DNA from: Peribacillus sp. ACCC06369
Lineage (GTDB): Bacteria; Bacillota; Bacilli; Bacillales; DSM-1321
NCBI RefSeq assembly: GCF_030348945.1
Contig: NZ_JAUCEN010000002.1
Coordinates: 3,162,001 to 3,226,000, forward strand
Direction: 5' to 3'
DNA: 64,000 nt
Position numbers and translations under genes: made by a program
In this document: positions 1-8,144 of the stretch, one piece after another
Layout: the number at the start of each line of letters is the position of its first letter
Numbering within the stretch: the first letter of the stretch is position 1
The notes under the pieces: generated by a model
The model's database searches: none
What the model was told of the DNA's origin: nothing
What the model saw: only the letters and a program-made list of their open reading frames with translations

Positions 1-614
1 ATAATTTCAGTTACCAAAAAACCCGTGCCACTCAAAACTTTTTACATTTGAAAAACCGGAACAATATTTTGAATTGGAGAAGTTACTGTGTCCTTTTCTT
101 TCCTTTAAATTTGCCTATAATTAAAACCTTTTTAAAGAGTGCTTATGTTTAAATATGGGCAGTTCTCTTCTATCATCTATTTTTGGAATTCGACCTTTTT
201 TATACAGAATCCCCACTCACCAACTTTGTTAAGTCAATAAATGAAGTTTTGAATACTATTTACAGGAGAATGAACTTCCTAGGTCTGCGAACTGAGTAAT
301 AATGGTATCACCTCCACCAAAAGTGAAGAAACAGGTTTAGGCCTAAAACAAATATTCACAACGATACATAAACTTGGAGGAAATATGTTCATCCTCTCTT
401 CTTCATTTCACCACGGTATATGAAGGAAAAAAGCATTTCATGCCCAACTAATTACACCTTTTGTCATAATTTTGTTGTGATAAAAACCAGCTGGACTAAA
501 AACTTGCGTGTTTAAACGCGTCTGCCGGTTGAAGATTCCCCTTTCGAAACCTTGCCAGAATCCTAATTGCTACAATGATAGAAAAAGGAACCAATGAAAT
601 CTGTCAATTATGAA
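1..614. other. Intergenic region, mostly without recognisable genes
   Basis: No complete gene is visible here on either strand. The stretch is AT-rich with many stops in all frames. The only coding-like trace is a fragment at about 307-423 that resembles the end of a histidine kinase ATPase domain and is listed separately. The last bases lead into the promoter of the GntR regulator. Confidence 0.5.
307..423 (+). pseudogene. Possible remnant of a histidine kinase ATPase domain
   Basis: One frame reads ITSTKSEETGLGLKQIFTTI followed by HKLGGNMFILSS and then a stop at 421-423. The pattern T-K-x-x-x-x-T-G-L-G-L followed some residues later by H-x-L-G-G matches the G2 box and following helix of HATPase_c domains at the C-terminal end of sensor kinases. 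There is no start codon, no upstream domain and no companion gene, so this would be a decayed fragment. The match rests on one short motif and could be chance. Confidence 0.3.
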
Positions 615-656
615 TTGACTGAATTTTCAGCGTGTGATAAAGTTGTTGGTATACCA
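615..656 (+). promoter_or_regulatory. SigA-type promoter and FCD-GntR operator for the first operon
   Basis: TTGACT (615-620) and TAAAGT (638-643) are separated by 17 bases, a plausible SigA promoter. Directly downstream lies the perfect palindrome TGGTATACCA (647-656), which fits the TNGTNNNACNA-like sites bound by the FCD branch of GntR regulators. It sits at about +1 to +10 and just ahead of the GntR ribosome site, so the regulator probably represses itself and the genes behind it. Binding is inferred. Confidence 0.55.
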
Positions 657-675
657 CATACCAAGAGGAGGAAAA

Positions 676-1344
676 ATGAAAAAAATAGAGCCAGTTATGC
701 CGTTAAGAGATATAGCTTTTGAGGCAATCAAAAAATCAATTTTGAATTACGAACTTCTACCGGGTCAAGCCATTTTTGAAAGAGATCTAAGTGAAAAGTT
801 AGGTGTAAGTAGGACTCCTGTAAGAGAATCCCTGTCGTTGTTAGAAAGAGAAAAATGGATAATTTCAAAACCACGGGTTGGTACGTTTATTAATGAAATT
901 ACCGAGGAAAATGTAATGGAAGTAATGGAAATTCGAATGATTATTGACCGATTCTCATTAGAAAAAATGTGTGGAAATATTACTCTAGAACAAATAAAAG
1001 TATTGGAAGGTTACATTGAGGAGCAAGAAAAAAATAAAACAGATCACCAAAGATTTATTGAATTAGATAAAGAGTTCCATTCTGAAATTGTATTTTTAAC
1101 TAAAAATCAGCGGTTAGAAAAATGGTTTGAGGAAATTGGTGATCAGATTAGATGGTTTGGGTTAAAAGCCATAACTGAGAAGTCGCGTATTGAGGAAACA
1201 ATATCTGAACATAAAGCAATTGTGCAGGGTTTAAAATCACAAGATATTAATCAACTTCTGGTTGCATCAAATAACCATGTGGAAAATACCAAAAATGAAA
1301 TCATTAATCAATTGAGGAGGAATTCAAATGAGAAAAGTAATTAA
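676..1344 (+). CDS. GntR-family transcriptional regulator, FCD subfamily
   Basis: A 222-residue repressor-type regulator. Residues of about 8-75 form a winged helix-turn-helix (SEKLGVSRTPVRESLSLLE is typical). The rest is an all-helical FCD domain with the metal-binding pattern Asp131, His135, His179 and His201, which usually senses an organic acid. An in-frame GTG lies upstream at 634, but the ATG at 676 has AGAGGAGG a few bases before it and is the better start. The gene end overlaps the start of the DUF2848 gene by 17 bases, so the regulator is cotranscribed with the pathway it probably controls. The inducer is unknown, but the operon content suggests a small organic acid or amide. Confidence 0.88.
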   Translation: MKKIEPVMPLRDIAFEAIKKSILNYELLPGQAIFERDLSEKLGVSRTPVRESLSLLEREKWIISKPRVGTFINEITEENVMEVMEIRMIIDRFSLEKMCGNITLEQIKVLEGYIEEQEKNKTDHQRFIELDKEFHSEIVFLTKNQRLEKWFEEIGDQIRWFGLKAITEKSRIEETISEHKAIVQGLKSQDINQLLVASNNHVENTKNEIINQLRRNSNEKSN

Positions 1345-1999
1345 TTTGCATCTTTCTAATGGAGAGGTCAAAAAGCATGAAATTGATATTAATAAAGTAA
1401 TCGTTGTTGGATATGGTGGACGAAATATAGAAAAAATTCAAGAGCACATAGATGAATTAAAAGAATTAGGTATTGCACCTCCACCCCATGTTCCGATGAT
1501 ATATCCACAAAAAATAGAACAACTGAATTTTTCTAATGAATGTAATGGAAGTAAATTTTCCTCTGGGGAAACAGAATATGTGTTATTCCATGACGGAAAA
1601 GAATGGTTGGTTACCCTTGGCAGCGATCATACTGATCGAGAAGTAGAAAAAGAAGATATTTTAAAGTCTAAATCAATTTGTGATAAACCTCTTGCAACTG
1701 ATTTTTGGAGATTAGCAGATTTAAAAGAAGATTGGGATAATATTATTTTACGTTCTTATGTTACTTCAAATGGAGAGAAACGTTTATATCAAGAAGACAC
1801 TTTAGATGCACTCTTAGAGGTTGATGTTTTATTGGAAAAGCTGGACAAGTTCGGAGAAAAGGATTTAGAACATACTATTATTTTTTCAGGTACTGTTCCT
1901 ACAAAAAATGGGTTTATTTTTGGTGATAAATTTGAATATGAAATCGAACACCCCAAGTTAAAAAGAAAAATTACACATCATTATTCCATTGTTTATTAA
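1328..1999 (+). CDS. DUF2848 family protein
   Basis: A 223-residue cytosolic protein that I recognise as DUF2848. It has the family signature of a G-R-N stretch near residue 31, a HIDELKELGIAPPPHVPMIY segment, and later WLVTLGSDHTDREVE followed by K-x-x-x-x-K-P-L-A. The GSDHTDR block is the most conserved part and probably forms an active or metal site. The function of the family is not established. The start codon at 1328 has GAGGAGG ahead of it and lies inside the end of the GntR gene, which suggests translational coupling. Placement between a regulator, an anion carrier and an amidase points to a catabolic enzyme acting on a carboxylated substrate, but that is inference from context. Confidence 0.82.
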   Translation: MRKVINLHLSNGEVKKHEIDINKVIVVGYGGRNIEKIQEHIDELKELGIAPPPHVPMIYPQKIEQLNFSNECNGSKFSSGETEYVLFHDGKEWLVTLGSDHTDREVEKEDILKSKSICDKPLATDFWRLADLKEDWDNIILRSYVTSNGEKRLYQEDTLDALLEVDVLLEKLDKFGEKDLEHTIIFSGTVPTKNGFIFGDKFEYEIEHPKLKRKITHHYSIVY

Positions 2000-2011
2000 G
2001 GGGGAATTGTT

Positions 2012-3268
2012 TTGAAAAAGAAACCTACAAAAGTTAGATGGGGACTAGCATTCTTTTTCTTTATAATAGGTGTAATCGCTTACATGGATAGATCGAATAT
2101 TTCAATTATAGCAAAACCAATGATGGATGATTTAGGTTTAGATAAAGTGCAGTTTGGTATGCTCGCATCACTATTCTCATTAGGTTACGCGTTAGTTCAA
2201 ATTCCGGCAGGACTTATGGCAGAAAAATTCGGTCCTAGAAAAATGATCGCTTTTTCTCTAGTATGGTGGTCAGTATTTACGGGTTTGACGGGTTTAGTTA
2301 AATCTCACGGTCTATTGTATATGGTGAGATTCTTATTTGGGATAGGTGAAGGACCGATGTTTCCAGCTAATGCCGTATTTAATACAAACTGGTTTAGAAG
2401 AGATGAAAAAGCCAGAGCATCCAGTGCATTATTGGCAGGTTCATATTTTGGACCAGTTATCGCCCCTATCGTTACGGTTTATATCTATCAATATTTTGGT
2501 TGGCAAGCTGTATTTTATATTTTTGGATTAATAGGAATAATCATTGCAGGTGTATGGTATGTTATAGCCCGAGATTATCCTGAAATTCATAAACTTGTGA
2601 ATGAACAAGAAAAAGAATATATTCTAGAAGACAGAGAAATTGTTGATACTGCTAAAGTTAGAGCCCCTTGGAGTACTTTTCTGAAAAGCTATCGATTTTG
2701 GGCTTTAGGATTACAATATTTCGTTGTTTTGTATATTATCACTTTCTTTTTAGTTTGGTTACCTACATATTTACTGGAAGATCGAGGATTCTCATTAAGT
2801 AAAATGGGATTTGCTGCAAGCCTACCTTGGTTAGCAATACTGATAACAGTAATGACTGGTGGTATTCTTTCCGACTACTTAGTACGTAAAGGTTTTTCAA
2901 AGCAAATATCAAGATCCTCTTTAGCTATATCAGGTTTAATAGTATTTATTATTTCAATGTACCTTGCTGTTATGACAGTATCTCCTTATATGAATGTTTT
3001 ATGGTTATCATTATGCTTGGGTTCACTAGGATTTACAGTAGTGTGTTCATGGGCTTCCGCTACAGACTTAGGGAGAAACTTTTCAGGTTCCGTTTCAGGT
3101 TGGATGAACTTGTGGGGAAATCTAGGAGCTTTTGTATCACCGTTATTATGTGGTTGGTTAGCAGAAAACTTTGGGTGGAATATCACATTAGGAGTAACTG
3201 TAATCCCTGTGTTTATTGCAGCTATATTATGGTTGTTTGTGAAACCAGATACTTCATTACTAAACTAA
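2012..3268 (+). CDS. MFS transporter, anion:cation symporter (ACS) type
   Basis: A 418-residue membrane protein with about 12 hydrophobic segments. The first segment carries the Y-M-D-R-S-N-I-S motif of the ACS family (galactonate, phthalate and tartrate carriers), and the loop after segment 2 has AEKFGPRKM, an MFS motif A variant. It starts at a TTG at 2012 preceded by AAGGGGG. It sits 12 bases after the DUF2848 gene in the same operon. The family imports organic anions with protons, so it most likely brings in the substrate of the neighbouring enzymes. The exact substrate cannot be read from the sequence. Confidence 0.85.
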   Translation: MKKKPTKVRWGLAFFFFIIGVIAYMDRSNISIIAKPMMDDLGLDKVQFGMLASLFSLGYALVQIPAGLMAEKFGPRKMIAFSLVWWSVFTGLTGLVKSHGLLYMVRFLFGIGEGPMFPANAVFNTNWFRRDEKARASSALLAGSYFGPVIAPIVTVYIYQYFGWQAVFYIFGLIGIIIAGVWYVIARDYPEIHKLVNEQEKEYILEDREIVDTAKVRAPWSTFLKSYRFWALGLQYFVVLYIITFFLVWLPTYLLEDRGFSLSKMGFAASLPWLAILITVMTGGILSDYLVRKGFSKQISRSSLAISGLIVFIISMYLAVMTVSPYMNVLWLSLCLGSLGFTVVCSWASATDLGRNFSGSVSGWMNLWGNLGAFVSPLLCGWLAENFGWNITLGVTVIPVFIAAILWLFVKPDTSLLN

Positions 3269-3292
3269 ATACTATTAAGAGGAGTGACCGAT

Positions 3293-4081
3293 TTGAATTA
3301 TTTAGTATTTCAAATGGATTTAGTGGTTGGAAATCCTGTAGAGAATAGGAAAATCATTGAACGCTGGTTAGAAGCTAACTATAGTGATGATGTAGATGTT
3401 GTTGTACTTCCTGAAATGTGGTCTACGGGCTATGCGTTGGAGGAATTGAAAGAAATCTGCAAAGTGGATGGAAAGCAATCCATTGAATTTTTACAATCAT
3501 TGGCTAAGAAGTTTAATGTAAACTTGGTGGGTGGCTCGATTGCCGTATTAGAAGGTAATGATATCTTTAATCGTGCGATTATAGTAAATCGAATGGGTGT
3601 GATTGTTCACACATATGACAAGATGCATCTTGTTCCGATGTTAGATGAACCTAAGTTTTTAACGGGCGGTCATAATCAAGTTGAAATATTTGAACTTGAA
3701 GGTGTGAAGATGGGGGTTATTATTTGTTACGATTTACGATTCCCTGAAATTATTCGTGACTTAGCATTACAAGGTATTCAAGTGTTACATATCGTCGCAG
3801 AATGGCCACTTGCAAGGGAAACACATTGGAATACGTTACTTCGTGCGCGCGCAATTGAGAACCAAATGTATGTTGTTGCATCAAATGTGGCGGGGACAAA
3901 GTTAGGGGTGGAATTTGCAGGTTGCTCACAAATTGTAGATCCATGGGGAGACATTGTTCAAAAATTAGATCAAGAAGTTGGTGAATTAAAGGCAACTTTA
4001 AATTTAGAGAAAGTACCCCAAATAAGAAAAGATGTTCCCATATTCGATTCCAGAGTACCAGAAAAGTATAGAAAGTTATAA
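3293..4081 (+). CDS. Carbon-nitrogen hydrolase (nitrilase superfamily amidase)
   Basis: A 262-residue cytosolic hydrolase with the nitrilase-superfamily triad visible as Glu41 (VLPEMWSTGY), Lys110 (YDKMHLVPM) and Cys145 (ICYDLRFPE). Such enzymes hydrolyse amides, and the length and motifs are closest to omega-amidase-like and other small-amide hydrolases. An in-frame GTG at 3284 overlaps the AGAGGAG ribosome site, so the TTG at 3293 is the better start. It is the last gene of the GntR-DUF2848-MFS operon and is followed at once by a terminator. Release of ammonia from an imported amide fits the operon, but the substrate is unknown. Confidence 0.85.
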   Translation: MNYLVFQMDLVVGNPVENRKIIERWLEANYSDDVDVVVLPEMWSTGYALEELKEICKVDGKQSIEFLQSLAKKFNVNLVGGSIAVLEGNDIFNRAIIVNRMGVIVHTYDKMHLVPMLDEPKFLTGGHNQVEIFELEGVKMGVIICYDLRFPEIIRDLALQGIQVLHIVAEWPLARETHWNTLLRARAIENQMYVVASNVAGTKLGVEFAGCSQIVDPWGDIVQKLDQEVGELKATLNLEKVPQIRKDVPIFDSRVPEKYRKL

Positions 4082-4087
4082 AATAGG

Positions 4088-4127
4088 AGCTACTCCAGAG
4101 ATACCAATCTTTAGGAGTAGCTTTTAC
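4088..4127 (+). terminator. Rho-independent terminator after the GntR-DUF2848 operon
   Basis: AGCTACTCC (4088-4096) pairs perfectly with GGAGTAGCT (4114-4122), followed by a short T run. It lies seven bases after the stop of the amidase gene. Confidence 0.85.
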
Positions 4128-4235
4128 GTTTAATTCAACAAAGCATAAGTTTCACGTAAAATCCATTGATAATTTTTATTTTTATGCAACTACTGTCCCG
4201 ATAGTTGCATATGAAAAGGAAATGACTACTCTTTA

Positions 4236-4865
4236 TCATGGATGTAGTGTGACAGAACAGGATCCAATTTCCTTTCCACCCCAGTTTAGTGAAAGCTTGT
4301 CTTGATCTGAAAGAGGACCGACGCCACTAGGAGTACCGGTAAAAATAATATCTCCTTTCCCAAGCCCAAAATGCTCTGCTGTAAAATCTATAATTGTTTG
4401 CAAATCAAAAAGTAAGTCCTTAATATTTCCGACTTGTACACGCTCTCCGTTTTTAAAAAGGGAAAAATCTAATTGTTTACATGCTTCGACACCTTGAAAC
4501 GGAATGAAATCACTTACAACAGCCGAATTTTTAAATCCTTTAGCCAAAAGCCAAGGATGCTGTTTTTGCTTTAACTGTGCTTGAACATCTCTAAGTGTTA
4601 AATCCAAACCAATGGCTAAGGCATCTACTATTTCATCTACTTTCATTCCTGTTTCGTACGGCTTTGCGATATGAAGGACAAGTTCTGTTTCATAGTGAAT
4701 GGAACCCTGATTACTCGGCAACGTAATTGACTGACCATTTGCTTCAACTAGCGAATGAGTTGGTTTTGAAAATAAAAAAGGGGAAGTTGGTACTTCATTA
4801 TTTAATTCTTTTGCATGCAAAGCATAATTTCGACCTACACAATAGATATTTTTAATGTCTTTCAT
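4236..4865 (-). CDS. Fumarylacetoacetate hydrolase (FAH) family protein
   Basis: A 209-residue member of the FAH superfamily. The sequence shows the family signatures YCVGRNYALHAKELNN at the N-terminus, HYETELVLHI (the E-x-E-type metal ligands), LDLTLRDVQ, and FTGTPSGVGPL near the C-terminus. Members bind Mg or Mn and break C-C bonds or decarboxylate 2-keto acids such as acylpyruvates and oxaloacetate. The ATG at 4865 is chosen over an upstream in-frame GTG at 4877 because AGTGGG lies in range, but this choice is weak. The gene is convergent with the nitrilase operon and stands alone. Whether it takes part in that pathway is unknown. Confidence 0.85.
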   Translation of the reverse strand: MKDIKNIYCVGRNYALHAKELNNEVPTSPFLFSKPTHSLVEANGQSITLPSNQGSIHYETELVLHIAKPYETGMKVDEIVDALAIGLDLTLRDVQAQLKQKQHPWLLAKGFKNSAVVSDFIPFQGVEACKQLDFSLFKNGERVQVGNIKDLLFDLQTIIDFTAEHFGLGKGDIIFTGTPSGVGPLSDQDKLSLNWGGKEIGSCSVTLHP

Positions 4866-5198
4866 TATTAAACCCACTCTTTTCTTTTAAAGAATAAAAT
4901 GATTTCTTTTTTATTAAATCTTACTTTGTAATGATTCAATAGTAAATGGAACTAACGCCCTTGTTTTTTCTTTAACTACTTTTTTAATATTAATAGTTTT
5001 TTCTTAAATTCAATGTCAAACGACGTCATAATTATTAAGTGTGATAGATTGGCCCAACCTTCCTTACTATTAATTCTTTACAAACCCAGCACACGTATGA
5101 ACAGTGATTCTCTAAAAGGTCACATACTTCCTAACGAGTCGTTGTTACTTAACTTTACTTTACTTTCAATTTCAATAATCCTACTCAAAACAGGAACT

Positions 5199-6032
5199 TT
5201 ATTTTGGGAAAGCCTCTGTTTTTGAAACTCGTATTATGTCACTAGGAAAGTACTTTTTAAAATATTTAACCACCATTACATGTATATCCTCCCGATACCA
5301 TTTCGAGAGTCCATGTTCTTTAAATAATTCTGGCATTCCTAATCTCCTTGAACGTTTACCCATCGTACCATCGCCAATAATTAAAGTATCAATCCAAATA
5401 TGATCCACGATTCCATCTAAAACTTTTGGGAAATCCGGGCTAAATGGCATTACGGGAGAAATCGAAACTTGGGTGGATATTCCGGCGTCATGTACCTCTT
5501 TTAAAGCTTTAGTACGTAGCTTAATTCCTGGTGCATAAGGAGAGAAAATTCGCTTTATATCTTCCCTATCTGTTTCAATCGTCATGGAAACAAGGACTCT
5601 ACATTTTTTTTTCAATTTTACTAATAAATCAATATCCCTAATTATCAGTGGACTTCGAGTTTGGATTTGAAGAAAGTCAGGAGGATTTTTAATCATCTCT
5701 TCCAGGATTGCCCGTGTAATGTTTGTTTTCCGTTCAAGTGGCTGGTATGGATCTGTTGCGGAAGACATAAATATATTCACAGTTTTGCTTTTTCCGCGAA
5801 GTGTTATGATCTCCTTCCGGTAAGTTTCTGCAGCGTTTGTTTTTATGTCCACCCATTCCCCCCAAGGAACTCCCTTAAATTTTTGAATGGGCATTTCTCT
5901 GACATAACAGTACCTGCAAGAAAATGCACATCCACTGTAGGGATTTAATGAATGTGTAAATCCGACATCCAAATAACCCTTTGCCTCAGTGAGGATTTTC
6001 TTTGAAAGAATATCCTTTGTTTCTATTCTCAT
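5199..6032 (-). CDS. Radical SAM protein of the spore photoproduct lyase-like (Rv2578c) family
   Basis: A 277-residue protein with the radical-SAM cysteine motif C-x3-C-x2-C at Cys35, Cys39 and Cys42 (SGCAFSCRYCYV). The N-terminal G-F-x-H-S-L-N-P-Y-x-G-C pattern is that of the SPL-like group often annotated Rv2578c family. It would bind a 4Fe-4S cluster and cleave S-adenosylmethionine to make a radical. The substrate is unknown, and it is shorter than true spore photoproduct lyase. The start ATG has AAGGAGA ahead of it. It is transcribed alone. Confidence 0.85.
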   Translation of the reverse strand: MRIETKDILSKKILTEAKGYLDVGFTHSLNPYSGCAFSCRYCYVREMPIQKFKGVPWGEWVDIKTNAAETYRKEIITLRGKSKTVNIFMSSATDPYQPLERKTNITRAILEEMIKNPPDFLQIQTRSPLIIRDIDLLVKLKKKCRVLVSMTIETDREDIKRIFSPYAPGIKLRTKALKEVHDAGISTQVSISPVMPFSPDFPKVLDGIVDHIWIDTLIIGDGTMGKRSRRLGMPELFKEHGLSKWYREDIHVMVVKYFKKYFPSDIIRVSKTEAFPK

Positions 6033-6126
6033 TTGAATTCTCCTTTCGTATTTATAGTCGGATGAAATGCTGTCTGGTTATTTACGTCTAGTTCAGCAAA
6101 TGATTTTTTCTAAAAACTCTTTGGCG

Positions 6127-6405
6127 CTATTCGCCTTTCTTCTCTGCGGCTACTTCGTAATTCATTTTTCTCATTTCGTCATCGGTAATTTTATCAGACA
6201 ATTTATTCAAAATTCCTTTTAACTCTGGGTATTCTTCTAATGTCTCTCGCTTTAACAATGGTGCTCCTTGATAGCTTGATAGGGAGAGAATTAATGTTTG
6301 TCGTCTTCCAATACTGTAAGATGATATTTTTGCAATTCACTATCTGTTGAATAGGCATCAAGTGCATTTATCTCTCCCAGTTTATTTATAGTATTTTGAT
6401 AAGTT
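6127..6405 (-). pseudogene. Remnant of an OpuBC/OpuCC-like osmoprotectant-binding protein
   Basis: Reading the minus strand from about 6405, the frame gives [20 protein letters not shown] and then TVLEDDKH, then a stop where the family has Leu. After a frameshift it continues [38 protein letters not shown] and a natural stop at 6127. D-A-Y-S-T-D-S-E-L and [13 protein letters not shown] belong to the quaternary-ammonium binding proteins of the OpuB/OpuC ABC importers. The frameshift coincides with a tandem duplication of the 8-mer CTATCAAG. The N-terminal two thirds of the gene is absent. It is a clear decayed gene. Confidence 0.8.
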
Positions 6406-6439
6406 CTATATAGCTAACTCGTTTGCTATAAGTGAAAAG

Positions 6440-6489
6440 GACATATTCTCCTTTACATATTGTTTTAACTATGTAAAGGAGAATATGTC
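6440..6489. terminator. Long perfect inverted repeat, probable terminator
   Basis: A 19-base arm at 6440-6458 (beginning GACATATTCTCC) pairs perfectly with 6471-6489 around a 12-base loop. A TTTTTA run follows at a short distance on the plus strand, and CCTTTTC follows on the minus strand. Position just past the stop of the minus-strand MFS gene makes a terminator for that gene the likely role. Confidence 0.6.
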
Positions 6490-6562
6490 TGGTATTTTTA
6501 TAAAAACTTACTTTTTAGAACTTGGACGTTTACAAATCGGACCTTTATAACTGAAATATATA

Positions 6563-7807
6563 TTAAAACGTTTTTTTCTCTTTGATCAAAATGACACCTA
6601 ACAATCCCATCAAAGAAAATATGACAGGTATGAGAAATCCATAATGATAGCCCACATCTATAGAATGCCGAGGAAATAGATCCAGTACATTTCCGAAAAC
6701 ACTAGGCAACAACACGGCACTTAAGAATCCACCCATATTGGCAAATCCTGAAACAACACCTACTTGTTGAATAGGAAATGATTCCCGTACCACTGCAAAA
6801 GTCAAAGAGCTAGCTCCATTTCCAAAACCTATGATAAATAGTAAAACCACCACCATTATAAATGGAGGTTTTACGCCGGAGAAGAACAACCCACTCCAAC
6901 TGCATAAGACAATTAGATGGATAAAGGTGTAGACTTTTTTGATAGAACCCAGCCGGCTTGTAATCCAGCTAATTAAAGGGCCTCCTATGATGGCTCCAAA
7001 AAGACCATACATAATAAGCTGGCTTGCCCCTGAACGAGACATTTCAAACACATGAATTCCATAGGGAACTCCCCACGAACCGATGAATCCTATATATGTG
7101 CCAACAACTCCAAAGTGGCAAAAGAAAGTGGCCCAGGCTTGACGGGTAGAAAATATTCGGCGTAGAATCGACCAAACACCTTCCCGGTCTTTAATTAGAA
7201 TTTCCTTGGCTTTGGAATCATCTTTAAATAGTTGTTTTGGTTTCGATACAAGTACGACATACAGAAGATATGATGAAAGCACTAAAATAATTCCTATGCT
7301 AAGGAATGGGGTTCTCCAACCAGCGAATGAAATCCACATGGAAAAAGGAACGGTAGCTGATAACGAACCAAGGCTCGCAACCATGGCAACCAGGCCTAAT
7401 AATTTTACAAATTCCTGTGCCTTAAACCATTGGCTTAATATTAAAACCAAGTTGACAAAAATGGTGGCATCTCCAATTCCAACTAATAACCGGGAGAAAA
7501 TCAACACATATTCATTGGGAGAAAGGCTGTATATTAGGCTTCCTAGCCCATTTAGGAGTGTGCCGATAATAAGAAATCGATTGGGGCCATATCTGTCTGA
7601 TAAAAGACCAACCGGTATTTGTAATCCTGCATAGGCTAAAAATTGAATGCCGCTCATAAGACCTATGGTAGAAGCGGAAACATGAAAATCCTTCATCAAT
7701 TGATCGGTAATAAGACCAGGAGCCGTTCTTTGGCTCACAATTAAAAAGTAAGCAAATAAAACGGTGCCAAATACCACCCATCTATAACCGCTTTCTTGTT
7801 TATTCAT
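6563..7807 (-). CDS. MFS transporter
   Basis: A 414-residue major facilitator with about 12 membrane segments. The loop after segment 2 has GLLSDRYGPNRFL, a good motif A, and the segment-1 end carries the Q-R-T-A-P-G-L-I pattern seen in anion-symporter-like and CynX-like carriers. GGGAGG lies about 13 bases before the ATG at 7807. There is no enzyme gene beside it, only pseudogenes on both sides, so its substrate cannot be inferred. It may be the survivor of a decayed catabolic cluster. Confidence 0.8.
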   Translation of the reverse strand: MNKQESGYRWVVFGTVLFAYFLIVSQRTAPGLITDQLMKDFHVSASTIGLMSGIQFLAYAGLQIPVGLLSDRYGPNRFLIIGTLLNGLGSLIYSLSPNEYVLIFSRLLVGIGDATIFVNLVLILSQWFKAQEFVKLLGLVAMVASLGSLSATVPFSMWISFAGWRTPFLSIGIILVLSSYLLYVVLVSKPKQLFKDDSKAKEILIKDREGVWSILRRIFSTRQAWATFFCHFGVVGTYIGFIGSWGVPYGIHVFEMSRSGASQLIMYGLFGAIIGGPLISWITSRLGSIKKVYTFIHLIVLCSWSGLFFSGVKPPFIMVVVLLFIIGFGNGASSLTFAVVRESFPIQQVGVVSGFANMGGFLSAVLLPSVFGNVLDLFPRHSIDVGYHYGFLIPVIFSLMGLLGVILIKEKKTF

Positions 7808-7953
7808 CTTTATGTATCGCCTCCCGTCTAAACCTCATCCTCCCCACAAACAAAATCAATGCTGCGTGAGCACATACCGCTCTCATACATGAAACCTCCA
7901 ATTAATCTAATTCAAGCACTGGATGCCACATAGGGCTCTTCGATTTATTCAAA

Positions 7954-8144
7954 TTAGGTGACATCCATCACATTATAAACAGCGTGACCGCCATAATTCA
8001 GAATTTCTTTTTGTAGTTTTCTAACAAACTTCGCGACGAGCTACCGATACCAGCTTCGCACCCTTAGATGCTAGCTCCTTTGAAGCGGCTTCTCCATTGC
8101 CTCTGGAGGCGTAATAAAACAACTTTATCTTGAAAATTAGACAT
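7954..8144 (-). pseudogene. Remnant of a short-chain dehydrogenase/reductase (SDR)
   Basis: From an ATG at 8144 the minus strand reads MSNFQDKVVL. A small loss shifts the frame at the T-G-A-S box, and it continues ASRGNGEAASKELASKG and AKLVSVARREV. After a second shift comes LQKEILNYGGHAVYNVMDVT and a stop at 7954. This is the cofactor-binding N-terminal third of a classical SDR (TGxxxGxG motif, A-R-R, D-V-T). The rest of the gene is missing. Confidence 0.75.

Noticed and set aside
5013..5225. 70-codon plus-strand open frame between the FAH and radical SAM genes
   Set aside because: No ribosome site, low-complexity hydrophobic end, and it runs into the antisense of the radical SAM gene.
7206..7634. 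142-codon frame opposite the MFS gene
   Set aside because: It lies wholly antisense to a well-supported transporter gene and resembles no protein.
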